From Desulfobacteraceae bacterium (GTDB taxonomy: Bacteria > Desulfobacterota > Desulfobacteria > Desulfobacterales > Desulfosarcinaceae), in contig QZKV01000065.1 of the NCBI GenBank assembly GCA_003599575.1, positions 1 through 64,000 of the forward strand: DNA of 64,000 nt. Direction: 5' to 3'. A program made the position numbers and the translations under genes. Of the stretch, positions 17,649 to 26,488 are shown in pieces. Below the pieces are notes generated by a model that saw only the letters and a program-made list of their open reading frames with translations, searched no databases and was not told the DNA's origin. The stretch's first letter is position 1. Each line of letters begins with the position of its first letter.

Positions 17649-20177
17649 ATGCCTACGGTCACCATAAACGGAAAAGAAATCACCGTCGAAGAAGGCACCC
17701 TGATCCTGGATGCCGCGCGCCGGGCGGGTTTTTATATCCCGACCTTCTGCTACCAGGCGGACCTGATCGGCATCGGCTCCTGCCGCATGTGCCTGGTCGA
17801 GGTGGTCGGCCAGCAAAAACTGATCGCCTCGTGCGTAACGCGGGTGATGGACGGCATGCAGGTGATTACCGAAAGCGAAACGGTCAATGCAGCCCGGGCG
17901 GCGATGCTGGAGTTCTTATTGGCCAACCATGGCCTGGATTGTCCGGTGTGCGACAAGGGCGGTGAATGCGAGCTGCAGGACCAGGTTTACACGTATGGTC
18001 CGCACCGGGGCCGATATGCCGAACAGAAATATCGCTGGCACGATAAAGACTATATTATCAGTCCGGTCATCATCAAGAACTCCAATCGCTGTGTCCAGTG
18101 CATGAAGTGCGTGCGGGTCTGCAAGGAAGTGGTGGGCCAGGATGTTCTAGACGGCATCGGCCGCGGCGAGCGCCAGGAAGAGACCACCTTTTTCAGGGGC
18201 ATGCTGGAGTGCGACCAGGACGGCAACTGCATCGAGGTTTGTCCGGTCGGTTGTTTCATGCGTCTGCCTTTCCGGTACAAGACCCGTCCCTGGGATCTGA
18301 AAGCGGCCCACACCATCTGCCCCTATTGCGCCACCGGCTGCCGCATGGTCATTGAAGAAAGAGCCGGCGAAGTCATTAGATCCAAGGCCCAACTCGGCGT
18401 GGGGATCAACAGCGAAACGCTCTGCGCACGCGGCCGGTTCGGATATGATATCGTCCATCACGGCGAGCGGCTCACCACGCCGCTGTTAAAACGCAACGGC
18501 AAACTCGAGCCGGCCTCCTGGCAAGAGGCCTTTGCCGTCATCAGGGAACGTCTGAAGCGGGCCGACCCCATGAAAATCGGCGGCATCGCCTCCGCGCGGC
18601 TGACCAACGAAGAGCTGTATCTTTTCCAAAAACTTTTCCGGAATGTTTTGAAAAGCCCCAACATCGACTCGAGCCTGCGCTGGCAACCAGCGGCCGTTAC
18701 GGGGTTTGTCGCGGCGACACGCATGAACCACGGCGGCGTGTCGGTGTTTGACGCCATGCAGGCCGACTGCGTCCTGATCATCGGAACCCATCTTTCCGAT
18801 GAAAACCCGGTAACCGATTACATGGTCCGGCGCATGGCGCGCGAGAACGGCACTGCGGTGATGATCGCCTCACCCCGGGCCATGAAGCTGGACCGTTCCG
18901 CCCGCTTGACCTTGCGCCATATCCCGGGCACGGGAAAAAAGCTCCTTGAGGCGTTGACGCTGCTCCTTGGGGAACAAAACGCCGAGCGCTTATCCACCCA
19001 TGCCGCTGTGACCGCGGTGAAGGATGTGGGCGCTCAACCCCTGCTGAGCGCAGCCGATGTGTCCTCCGAAAAGGCAGCGCAATTGGCCGCTTTGCTGAAC
19101 AATGCTTCGTCTGTCGGCATTATGGCCGGTACTGAATTCTTGAGATTCCCCCAGGGCCTGACCGCCTTGAAAACCTTTGGAGAAGTACTGCAGGCCCTTG
19201 GTAAAAAGCTCCTGATCGTGCCCATTCTGGATCGATGCAACCAGCGAGGCGCCTGGGAGATGGGCGTACACCCCGGGTTGCATCCGGATTTTCGCAAATC
19301 GCAACTGACAGGCCTGGGCCACGACGGCATGTTCCAAGCCGCTGAACGCGGCGAAATGCAATCCCTGTTCCTTATCCAGGAAGATCCATTGGCCGCCGCT
19401 GCCGACCCGGCCTTCATCAAAAGGGCGCTTGAAAGGGTCAATTTTCTTCTGGTTCAGGATATCTTTCTGACCGAAACGGCCAAATTGGCCGATTGCGTGC
19501 TGCCCGGCGCCTGTTTCGCCGAAAAAGAGGGCACGTTCACCAACCAGGAAGGCCGGGTCCAGTCCATCGCGCGCCTGATGCGGCCTCCCGGTCGATCCAT
19601 GCGGGACTTCAAGATCATAGCAGCCATTGGAAAGCTGTTCGATCCGTCGTTTGCCGAGGGAACAGAGAATGCTTCTTCCGTGTTTTCTGAAATCAGAAAA
19701 GCGGTTGGAATGTACACGCATGTCAGCCTTGTTTTTAACAATAAACGCAATGAAGACAATGACCTGGATAACAAATCGGCGCTGATCGAGGCTTCGGAAG
19801 CCGCGGCCGTGGATGTTGATGCCCTTGATGCAGCACTCTCCGCCGGCGACGGGGACCAAGAGCGCCCGTTTACCCTGATCACGGGCAACCACCTCTTTCA
19901 CTCGGGACGACTTTCGCGCAGGTCCAATATTCTCAACAGCTTGCTCAAGGAACCGGTAGCGGAGATCAGCGCGGAAGATGCGGCGGCACTGGGAATCTCA
20001 AGTGGCGAAAAAATCAGGGTGCAAGGCCGCCGCCATGAAGCCCTGCTTACGTTGAAGACAAAGCGCGGCTCCAAAAACGGGGTGGTCTTTATCGATGAAA
20101 ACTTCGAGAGCGTGGCCGTAAACCGGTTTTTTGAAAGAGGCCGGTTTATGGCCAAGGTGAACATCGTTAAAGAGTAA
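17649..20177 (+). CDS. nuoG: NADH-quinone oxidoreductase subunit G
   Basis: 842 residues. N-terminal 2Fe-2S domain (CYQAD... GSCRMCLVEV... ASC), the His-ligated cluster motif HGLDCPVCDKGGECELQ, a 4Fe-4S motif CVQCMKCVRVC with EVCPVG, and the extra N7-type motif ICPYCATGCR at the start of the molybdopterin-oxidoreductase-like domain, with a later cysteine in ETLCARGRFG. The C-terminal half keeps the molybdopterin-oxidoreductase fold found in NuoG as a structural relic. Long spacers before and after it are unusual inside a nuo operon. Confidence 0.95.
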   Translation: MPTVTINGKEITVEEGTLILDAARRAGFYIPTFCYQADLIGIGSCRMCLVEVVGQQKLIASCVTRVMDGMQVITESETVNAARAAMLEFLLANHGLDCPVCDKGGECELQDQVYTYGPHRGRYAEQKYRWHDKDYIISPVIIKNSNRCVQCMKCVRVCKEVVGQDVLDGIGRGERQEETTFFRGMLECDQDGNCIEVCPVGCFMRLPFRYKTRPWDLKAAHTICPYCATGCRMVIEERAGEVIRSKAQLGVGINSETLCARGRFGYDIVHHGERLTTPLLKRNGKLEPASWQEAFAVIRERLKRADPMKIGGIASARLTNEELYLFQKLFRNVLKSPNIDSSLRWQPAAVTGFVAATRMNHGGVSVFDAMQADCVLIIGTHLSDENPVTDYMVRRMARENGTAVMIASPRAMKLDRSARLTLRHIPGTGKKLLEALTLLLGEQNAERLSTHAAVTAVKDVGAQPLLSAADVSSEKAAQLAALLNNASSVGIMAGTEFLRFPQGLTALKTFGEVLQALGKKLLIVPILDRCNQRGAWEMGVHPGLHPDFRKSQLTGLGHDGMFQAAERGEMQSLFLIQEDPLAAAADPAFIKRALERVNFLLVQDIFLTETAKLADCVLPGACFAEKEGTFTNQEGRVQSIARLMRPPGRSMRDFKIIAAIGKLFDPSFAEGTENASSVFSEIRKAVGMYTHVSLVFNNKRNEDNDLDNKSALIEASEAAAVDVDALDAALSAGDGDQERPFTLITGNHLFHSGRLSRRSNILNSLLKEPVAEISAEDAAALGISSGEKIRVQGRRHEALLTLKTKRGSKNGVVFIDENFESVAVNRFFERGRFMAKVNIVKE

Positions 20178-20201
20178 GGAGGCGTAGGTGGATTAAGCGT
20201 A

Positions 20202-20249
20202 GGAAGCTGGAGCTTCCAACAACGGGGCTCCCAAGCTGGAGCTTGGGAA
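20202..20249. repeat. Two inverted repeats between nuoG and nuoH
   Basis: GGAAGCT-gg-AGCTTCC at 20202-20217 and TCCCAAGCT-gg-AGCTTGGGA at 20229-20248 share the centre AAGCTGGAGCTT with the palindrome at 17.54 kb. They are clearly members of one dispersed family. Confidence 0.75.
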
Positions 20250-20266
20250 CCAGCGCAAAACCAGCG

Positions 20267-20356
20267 CTAATAATCTTTGTGTCTCTGTCCCTTAGTCCCT
20301 TTGCGACTTCGTCCCTTTGTCCCTTTGCAACTTTGTGCCTTTGTCACTTTGGAACT
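20267..20356. repeat. Text-like pyrimidine repeat before nuoH
   Basis: About 85 bp of near-periodic units such as ctttgtgtctctgtccc, gtccctttgcgacttc and tttgtgcctttgtcacttt, roughly 9-10 bases each, immediately before the nuoH ribosome site. An open frame runs through it, but the periodicity and low complexity argue against coding. Confidence 0.65.
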
Positions 20357-20362
20357 AATAAA

Positions 20363-21391
20363 ATGCCCGACACAGCACCCATACTCGAAATCGCATTGAT
20401 CTCCATCAAGGTCGTCTTGATGACCCTGTTCCTGTTTATGCTTCCCATCCCCTTTACCTGGCTCGAGCGCAAGGTGGCCGGGCATATCCAGGCCAGGTTG
20501 GGACCATTTCGGGTAGGTCCGCACGGCGTGCTCCAGCCGGTCGCCGATCTGATAAAACTGCATATCAAAGAAGATATTGTGCCCGACAAAGCCGACAAGC
20601 TTCTTTTTAAACTGGCCCCGCTGTTTTCGTTGATTCCGGCGCTTGCAGTTTTCGTGGCCGTACCTTTCGGGGAGAAGATTTCCCTTCCGGTGATCAACAG
20701 GGAGGTGACCTTATACATTTCCGATATGAATGTGGGCGTGCTTTATGTGCTTTCCGTGGCCAGCCTGGGCGTCTACGGGATCATCATCGGCGGATGGGCC
20801 TCCAACAGCAAATACCCGCTGCTCGGCGGACTGCGCTCCACAGCCCAAATGATCAGCTATGAAGTGGCTTTGAGTTTTGCGGTGATCGGCGTGGTCATGA
20901 TGAGCAACTCGTTAAGTCTGGTGGATATCGTCAATCGCCAGGATGGTGGTCTGTGGAACTGGAACATCGCCTTTTTACCGGTGGGTCCGGTCTGGTTCGC
21001 CATATTCCTGATCGCCTCGATGGCCGAAGTCAACCGCATTCCCTTCGATCTGCCCGAGGATGAAGGCACGTTGGCGGCCGGCTACCATACCGAATACAGC
21101 GGGTTGAGATTCGCATTTTTCATGCTGGCCGAGTATGTGGCCATGTTTACTGTAGCCGTCCTGAACGTCATCCTCTTCTGGGGGGGCTGGCATGCGCCCT
21201 TTAAACTGCCGTTCGAAATTCCGGCCATAATCTGGTTCCTGGGCAAAGTGGCCGTGTTTGTTTATCTATTCATGTGGGTGAGGTTTACCCTGCCAAGATA
21301 CCGGTATGATCAACTGATGACTATCGGTTGGAAGATATTGATACCGGTGGCTTTGGCGAACATCATGCTGACAGGCTTTTTAAGGTTATGA
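20363..21391 (+). CDS. nuoH: NADH-quinone oxidoreductase subunit H
   Basis: 342 residues, eight-helix membrane subunit linking the quinone chamber to the proton pumps. Start at 20363 (MPDTAPILEI) matches family length; an upstream frame from 20243 only translates the text-like repeat. Motifs WLERKVAGHIQARLGPFRVG and MAEVNRIPFDLPEDEGTLAAGYHTEY are intact. Its stop overlaps the nuoI start (TTATGA). Confidence 0.96.
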   Translation: MPDTAPILEIALISIKVVLMTLFLFMLPIPFTWLERKVAGHIQARLGPFRVGPHGVLQPVADLIKLHIKEDIVPDKADKLLFKLAPLFSLIPALAVFVAVPFGEKISLPVINREVTLYISDMNVGVLYVLSVASLGVYGIIIGGWASNSKYPLLGGLRSTAQMISYEVALSFAVIGVVMMSNSLSLVDIVNRQDGGLWNWNIAFLPVGPVWFAIFLIASMAEVNRIPFDLPEDEGTLAAGYHTEYSGLRFAFFMLAEYVAMFTVAVLNVILFWGGWHAPFKLPFEIPAIIWFLGKVAVFVYLFMWVRFTLPRYRYDQLMTIGWKILIPVALANIMLTGFLRL

Positions 21392-21966
21392 AAAAGGAAG
21401 ACATCACCAAAAAAACAGTCGAGCTGATCAGGAAGATATTCTTCCTGGATTTTATCAAAGGGCTGCGCGTAACTTTGAGCTACAGTTTATCCCGGAGCGT
21501 CACGGAAAGATATCCTGATGAGGAGAAGTGGGTACCCTACCGGCGGTTCAGGGGGGTACACCGGCTGTGGCGGGACGAGCAGGGCAGGGAACTGTGCGTG
21601 GCCTGCGAATTGTGCTCGGGGATCTGTCCGACGGACTGTATTACGGTTATCCCTATGGAAGATGATACCGGCAGAGGCATAACGGACCGGGTGCCCAGGG
21701 TGTGGGACGTTGATCTGTCCCGCTGCCTCTTCTGCGGCTACTGTGAGGATGCCTGTCCGACGAGGGCTGTACGGCTCGGCCGGGAATACGAAGTCGCCAG
21801 CGAAGATCTGCAATCGGCCATACTGCATGTGGATGAACTGCTCGTACCCCAGCCGGTGCCCGAATCCCTTGAAGGCGGGGTTCTGGCAAAGTCCCGGTTT
21901 ATCAGGGATAACGGCGCGATCAGGGTGGCGGCCGATTTGAACAGAACCTGGAAGAGGAAACTGTAA
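21388..21966 (+). CDS. nuoI: NADH-quinone oxidoreductase subunit I (two 4Fe-4S)
   Basis: 192 residues, carrying clusters N6a and N6b. Ligands C70, C73, C76, C80 (CVACELCSGICP) and C113, C116, C119, C123 (CLFCGYCEDACP). Start at 21388 overlaps the nuoH stop by 4 bp, showing translational coupling; the longer frame from 21328 lies inside nuoH. The stop overlaps the nuoJ ATG by one base. Confidence 0.96.
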   Translation: MKKEDITKKTVELIRKIFFLDFIKGLRVTLSYSLSRSVTERYPDEEKWVPYRRFRGVHRLWRDEQGRELCVACELCSGICPTDCITVIPMEDDTGRGITDRVPRVWDVDLSRCLFCGYCEDACPTRAVRLGREYEVASEDLQSAILHVDELLVPQPVPESLEGGVLAKSRFIRDNGAIRVAADLNRTWKRKL

Positions 21967-22523
21967 TGGAATTGCTTTTCTTTTATCTATTTGCCGCCGT
22001 CGCCGTGACTTCCGCCCTGGGTGTCGTCACTTTGCGCAATCCGGTCCACAGCGCGGTCTGCCTGATCATCTGCCTCGTGCAGGTCGCGGCCCTGTATATT
22101 CTGTTGAGATCGCCTTTTCTGGCCGCCGTACAGATCTTTATCTACGTTGGCGCGGTGATGGTTCTTTTTCTCTTTGCCGTGATGACGCTCGATATCGGCA
22201 CGGAGGAGTTGAAGCAGCACGTCCACGGCCAGAGCACAATTGCGGTTCCGGCAGCCATTTTTCTGCTGGCGATGATCGGCTACCTGTTGTTCCAGGGCCA
22301 GCTGAGCGCACCCCCCGGCCCATACACGGAGGCAGTGCTGGCCAGGAATACGGAAGTATTGGGCAGGCTTCTTTATACAAAATATATTTTTCCGTTTGAG
22401 ATCGTTTCGGTTCTCTTGCTGGTGGCCCTGATCGGTGCGATCGTTCTGGTCATGCGGGAAAAAGATGCGGTTGAGATAAAAGAGATTCCGGTTGCCCGGA
22501 CAGCCGAGGTTAAGACCGACTGA
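21966..22523 (+). CDS. nuoJ: NADH-quinone oxidoreductase subunit J
   Basis: 185 residues with five membrane helices. The third helix, with its conserved glycine/tyrosine pattern (FLAAVQIFIYVGAVMVLFLF), is typical of NuoJ and contributes to the coupling element next to the quinone site. ATG overlaps the nuoI stop (TAATGG). Confidence 0.94.
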   Translation: MELLFFYLFAAVAVTSALGVVTLRNPVHSAVCLIICLVQVAALYILLRSPFLAAVQIFIYVGAVMVLFLFAVMTLDIGTEELKQHVHGQSTIAVPAAIFLLAMIGYLLFQGQLSAPPGPYTEAVLARNTEVLGRLLYTKYIFPFEIVSVLLLVALIGAIVLVMREKDAVEIKEIPVARTAEVKTD

Positions 22524-22549
22524 GCGCGGTGGCCGGAAAAGAGACGATC

Positions 22550-22852
22550 ATGCTGACCCTGACCCATTTTTTAATATTGAGTTTTATTCTTTTCTCCATC
22601 GGTGTGGTCGGCGTTCTTTCCAGGCGCAACATCATCATCGTGCTGATGTCCTTGGAACTGGTTTTCAACTCGGCCAACGTGAGCCTGGCGGCCTTTTCAT
22701 ACTATCTGCACTCCTTGAACGGAATGGTTTTCGTCATCTTCAGCATCACTATTGCCGCCGCCGAAGTCGCGGTCGGCCTGGCGATCCTGGTGGCGGTTTT
22801 CAGACGAAGGAAAACCGTCTATGTGGATGAATTGAATGAGATGAGAGGATAA
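22550..22852 (+). CDS. nuoK: NADH-quinone oxidoreductase subunit K
   Basis: Exactly 100 residues, the standard NuoK length, from the ATG at 22550 with GGAAAAGAG upstream; a GTG at 22529 would add seven residues. Three helices with the antiporter-like conserved glutamates (LMSLELVFNSAN and AAAEVAVGLAI) that are needed for proton translocation. Confidence 0.95.
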   Translation: MLTLTHFLILSFILFSIGVVGVLSRRNIIIVLMSLELVFNSANVSLAAFSYYLHSLNGMVFVIFSITIAAAEVAVGLAILVAVFRRRKTVYVDELNEMRG

Positions 22853-22861
22853 TCAACAGCC

Positions 22862-24898
22862 ATGATGGAATGGGTTTGGTTAATCCCCTTATCACCGCTG
22901 GCGGGGGCCATCGCCAACGGCCTGGCAGGGAAAAAGATCGGCAAACAGGCCGTGGGGATTATCGCCTGCAGTGCCGTTGCCCTCTCCTTTTTCATCTCTG
23001 TTATGGTTCTTTTCAGCCTGATCGCCTTACCTGCCGGTCAGCGTTCCCTGACCGTCACGGCCTTTCAGTGGATCGCCAGCGGTACTTTTCAGATCGATAT
23101 CGACGTGCTGATCGATCCGTTATCCACCGTGATGATCCTGGTCGTTACCGGTGTCGGGCTGCTGATCCATATTTATTCCATCGGCTACATGCACGGCGAT
23201 CAGGGGTATGGGCGCTATTTCAGTTTTCTGAACCTGTTTGTCTTTTTTATGCTGATGCTGGTGCTGAGTGCCAATTACTTCGTCATGTTCCTGGGCTGGG
23301 AGGGGGTCGGACTGTGTTCATATCTATTGATCGGGTTCTGGTACCAAAAAAAGACGGCCGCCGATGCCGGCAAAAAAGCGTTTATCGTCAACCGGGTCGG
23401 CGATTTCGGTTTTATCCTCGGTCTTTTGCTTCTTTTCTGGAGCCTCGCTGGTACAGGCGTCCAATCCCTGCGTTTCGAAGAAGTTTTCAGGCATATCCCC
23501 CGCCTGGATCCAGCCATCCTCACCGCTGTCACGGCCCTGCTTTTTGCCGGGGCCATCGGCAAATCGGCGCAGTTTCCCCTGCACGTATGGCTGCCCGATG
23601 CCATGGAAGGACCGACACCGGTCAGCGCGCTGATCCACGCCGCCACCATGGTTACCGCCGGCGTTTACATGGTGGCCCGCAACAGCGCGTTGTTTGCCCT
23701 GGCGCCGATGACCGCCGAGGTGGTGGCCGGCATCGGCATATTTACCGCCTTTTTCGCCGCGACCATCGGCCTGGTCCAAAACGACATCAAGCGGGTTCTG
23801 GCCTTTTCCACCATCAGTCAGCTGGGCTACATGTTTGCGGCTGTAGGACTCGGTGCTTATTCGGCCGGCATTTTTCATCTTGTAACCCATGCCTTCTTTA
23901 AGGGCCTTCTCTTTCTCTGCGCCGGCAGCGTTATTCACGCCCTTTCGGGCGTTCAGGATATGCGCCATATGGGCGGACTGCACCGCCCCATGAAAATTAC
24001 TTCGATCACCTTCATCATCGGGGCCATGGCCATCGCCGGCGTCCCGCCCTTCAGCGGCTTCTGGTCAAAGGACGAAATCCTCTGGGAAGCCTTCCTGCAC
24101 GGACATTACATCATATGGGCCGTGGGTCTGCTCACCGCTTTTTTAACCGCCTTCTATATGTTCCGTCAGGTTTTCATGGTGTTCAGCGGCAGGAATCGAG
24201 CCGCCGAAGGCACACAGACGCACATCCACGAAGCGCCAGGAATTATGACCACGCCCTTGATCCTGCTGGCGGCACTGGCCATCGCCGGGGGATGGATCGG
24301 CATCCCATTCTTTAAAGGCGGCAGCCCGCTGCATAACTTCTTAAGTCCTGTCTTCGGTCATGGTGAGGCAAGCGCGGCTTTCATCCAAACATCCGCCTCC
24401 GCGGCTGCCCATGGAATGATGGAATTCGTCCTCATGGGTGTGTCTGTTGCCGCGGGCGCCTTGGGCATGATGCTGTCTGCTTTGATGTATTTTGAACCGT
24501 TCAAACGGTACCGATCCGCTCTTCTTGATCCAGAGACATTATCGGCACGGTTTCAGGGGCTGCACCGGCTGCTTTACAACAAATACTACGTGGACGAAAT
24601 TTACGCGGCAGTGATCATCTATCCGCTTAAACGGAGCAGCCAATACTGTCTGAACTTTGATCTGGCGGTCATCGACGGACTGGTGAACGGCGCCGGCTGG
24701 ATCACCCGGCTGGTGGCCTGGCTGGCCCATAAAATCGATATCTATCTCGTGGATGGCATCCTCAATTCCCTTGCAACGCTGGTACGCTTTAACAGCGGCG
24801 CCTGGCGCAGGCTGCAGACCGGATATTTACAGAACTACGCATTGATCTTTGTTCTGGGGCTTATTGTATTCGTCGGTGTGCTTTGGAGGGATAGATAA
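22862..24898 (+). CDS. nuoL: NADH-quinone oxidoreductase subunit L with extended lateral helix
   Basis: 678 residues, the distal antiporter-like pump plus the long amphipathic helix that spans the membrane arm. Pump residues are present: glutamate in GWEGVGLCSYLLIGFW and lysine in GAIGKSAQFPLHVWLPDAM. The lateral-helix region shows an internal tandem duplication with period 26: residues about 600-625 (DLAVIDGLVNGAGWITRLVA...) and 626-651 (DIYLVDGILNSLATLVRF...), followed by the normal end RRLQTGYLQNYA. A longer helix is what would be needed to reach over a second NuoM. It ends 12 bp before the first nuoM. Confidence 0.95.
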   Translation: MMEWVWLIPLSPLAGAIANGLAGKKIGKQAVGIIACSAVALSFFISVMVLFSLIALPAGQRSLTVTAFQWIASGTFQIDIDVLIDPLSTVMILVVTGVGLLIHIYSIGYMHGDQGYGRYFSFLNLFVFFMLMLVLSANYFVMFLGWEGVGLCSYLLIGFWYQKKTAADAGKKAFIVNRVGDFGFILGLLLLFWSLAGTGVQSLRFEEVFRHIPRLDPAILTAVTALLFAGAIGKSAQFPLHVWLPDAMEGPTPVSALIHAATMVTAGVYMVARNSALFALAPMTAEVVAGIGIFTAFFAATIGLVQNDIKRVLAFSTISQLGYMFAAVGLGAYSAGIFHLVTHAFFKGLLFLCAGSVIHALSGVQDMRHMGGLHRPMKITSITFIIGAMAIAGVPPFSGFWSKDEILWEAFLHGHYIIWAVGLLTAFLTAFYMFRQVFMVFSGRNRAAEGTQTHIHEAPGIMTTPLILLAALAIAGGWIGIPFFKGGSPLHNFLSPVFGHGEASAAFIQTSASAAAHGMMEFVLMGVSVAAGALGMMLSALMYFEPFKRYRSALLDPETLSARFQGLHRLLYNKYYVDEIYAAVIIYPLKRSSQYCLNFDLAVIDGLVNGAGWITRLVAWLAHKIDIYLVDGILNSLATLVRFNSGAWRRLQTGYLQNYALIFVLGLIVFVGVLWRDR

Positions 24899-24910
24899 AG
24901 GCACAAAGTA

Positions 24911-26488
24911 ATGGATATACCCATTCTCAGTCTACTCTTGTTCATTCCGCTGGCCGGTGTGGTTCTGCTGGCCTTTATGGACGGGAATAACAAAAGGGCG
25001 ATCCGCATGACGACGCTGGCCGTTGCGGGGCTCGAATTTCTGACCTCGTCGGTCCTGTTGATCGGTTTTGATGCCGGCACACATCACATGCAATGGGTCG
25101 AAAACATGCCATGGATACCCGAAATCGGTGTCTCCTACTTTTTGGCCGTGGACGGCATGAGCCTGCTCCTTGTACTTCTGACCACGTTCATTGCCCTGCT
25201 CGGTGTTCTATGCTCCTGGTCGGCCGTGCAGGAGCGGGTCAAGGGCTACATGGCCTGCCTGCTCATTATGGAGACGGGCATGATCGGCGTTTTTGTGTCC
25301 CTGGACCTGGTGCTCTTCTTTCTTTTCTGGGAAATCAGCCTGGTCCCCATGTACTTCCTGATCGGGATCTGGGGTGGCGAACGCAAACTTTACGCCACCA
25401 TCAAGTTCTTCCTCTATACGCTGTTCGGCAGCGTCTTTATGCTGGTCGGCATCCTGGCGCTCTATTTTGCCCATGGCAACATCAGCGGGGAGTATACCTT
25501 CAACCTGCTCAAACTCTACCAGGCGACCTACCCCTATAACTTGCAATGGTGGGTTTTCCTGGCTTTTTTCCTGGGCTTTGCCATCAAGGTACCGGTCTTT
25601 CCTTTTCATACCTGGCTTCCGGATGCCCATGTGGAGGCACCCACCGCCGGCAGCGTCATCCTGGCCGGTGTGCTTTTAAAAATGGGCACCTATGCGTTTT
25701 TGAGGTTTAACCTTCCGCTGCTGCCCGACGCCAGCGCCGCGTTTACGCCGTTTATCATGGTCCTTGCGGTCATCGGCATCATTTATGGCGCGCTGCTGGC
25801 CTTGGCTCAGAAGGATTTAAAGAAACTGGTGGCCTATTCCAGCATCAGCCACCTGGGCTTTGTCATGGCCGGAATTTTCGCCATGAACCAGCAGGGTATT
25901 GACGGCGGCATTCTCCAGATGGTCAATCATGGGCTGTCCACGGGCGCGCTCTTTTTGATCGTCGGCATGATTTACGATAGAAGACATTCCCGCTTGATGG
26001 ACGATTTCGGAGGGCTCGCCCGGGTCATGCCGGTTTTTGCTGTTTTCGTCATGATCGTCGTCTTTTCTTCCATCGGCCTGCCGGGCACCAATGGATTTAT
26101 CGGCGAGATTTTGATCCTGCTGGGCATTTTCAAGATCAGCGCAGCAGCTGCGGTACTGGCGGCCACCGGCATCGTTCTCGGGGCGGTGTATATGCTCTGG
26201 ATGTACCAGCGGGTTCTTTTCGGTCCTGTGACCCATCCGGCCAACAAAGATCTTAAAGACCTGAACCCAAGGGAAATCTTAACCTTGATCCCGATTATCC
26301 TGCTGATCTTCTGGATCGGTATTTATCCACGACCATTCCTGAAATTGTCTGCCGCCGGCACCACCCATCTTGTGGAGATGGCTCAATCCAGGCAGGCCTT
26401 ATACATGAACGACAAGCCTATCGCGACATACGCTCTGAAAAAATCGACAAACACATCAACGTTTGTGCCGCCCGGAGAATGTCGATGA
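24911..26488 (+). CDS. nuoM: NADH-quinone oxidoreductase subunit M, first copy
   Basis: 525 residues, antiporter-like proton-pumping subunit. The essential glutamate (LFWEISLVPMYFLIG) and lysines (FAIKVPVFPFHTWLPDAH, GVLLKMGTYAF) are present, so it should pump. It is followed directly, with a 10-bp overlap, by a second nuoM. The two proteins are clearly related but differ throughout (for instance WEISLVPMYF versus WEVVLIPMVF), so this is an old paralogue pair and not a recent or artefactual duplication. Confidence 0.95.
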   Translation: MDIPILSLLLFIPLAGVVLLAFMDGNNKRAIRMTTLAVAGLEFLTSSVLLIGFDAGTHHMQWVENMPWIPEIGVSYFLAVDGMSLLLVLLTTFIALLGVLCSWSAVQERVKGYMACLLIMETGMIGVFVSLDLVLFFLFWEISLVPMYFLIGIWGGERKLYATIKFFLYTLFGSVFMLVGILALYFAHGNISGEYTFNLLKLYQATYPYNLQWWVFLAFFLGFAIKVPVFPFHTWLPDAHVEAPTAGSVILAGVLLKMGTYAFLRFNLPLLPDASAAFTPFIMVLAVIGIIYGALLALAQKDLKKLVAYSSISHLGFVMAGIFAMNQQGIDGGILQMVNHGLSTGALFLIVGMIYDRRHSRLMDDFGGLARVMPVFAVFVMIVVFSSIGLPGTNGFIGEILILLGIFKISAAAAVLAATGIVLGAVYMLWMYQRVLFGPVTHPANKDLKDLNPREILTLIPIILLIFWIGIYPRPFLKLSAAGTTHLVEMAQSRQALYMNDKPIATYALKKSTNTSTFVPPGECR

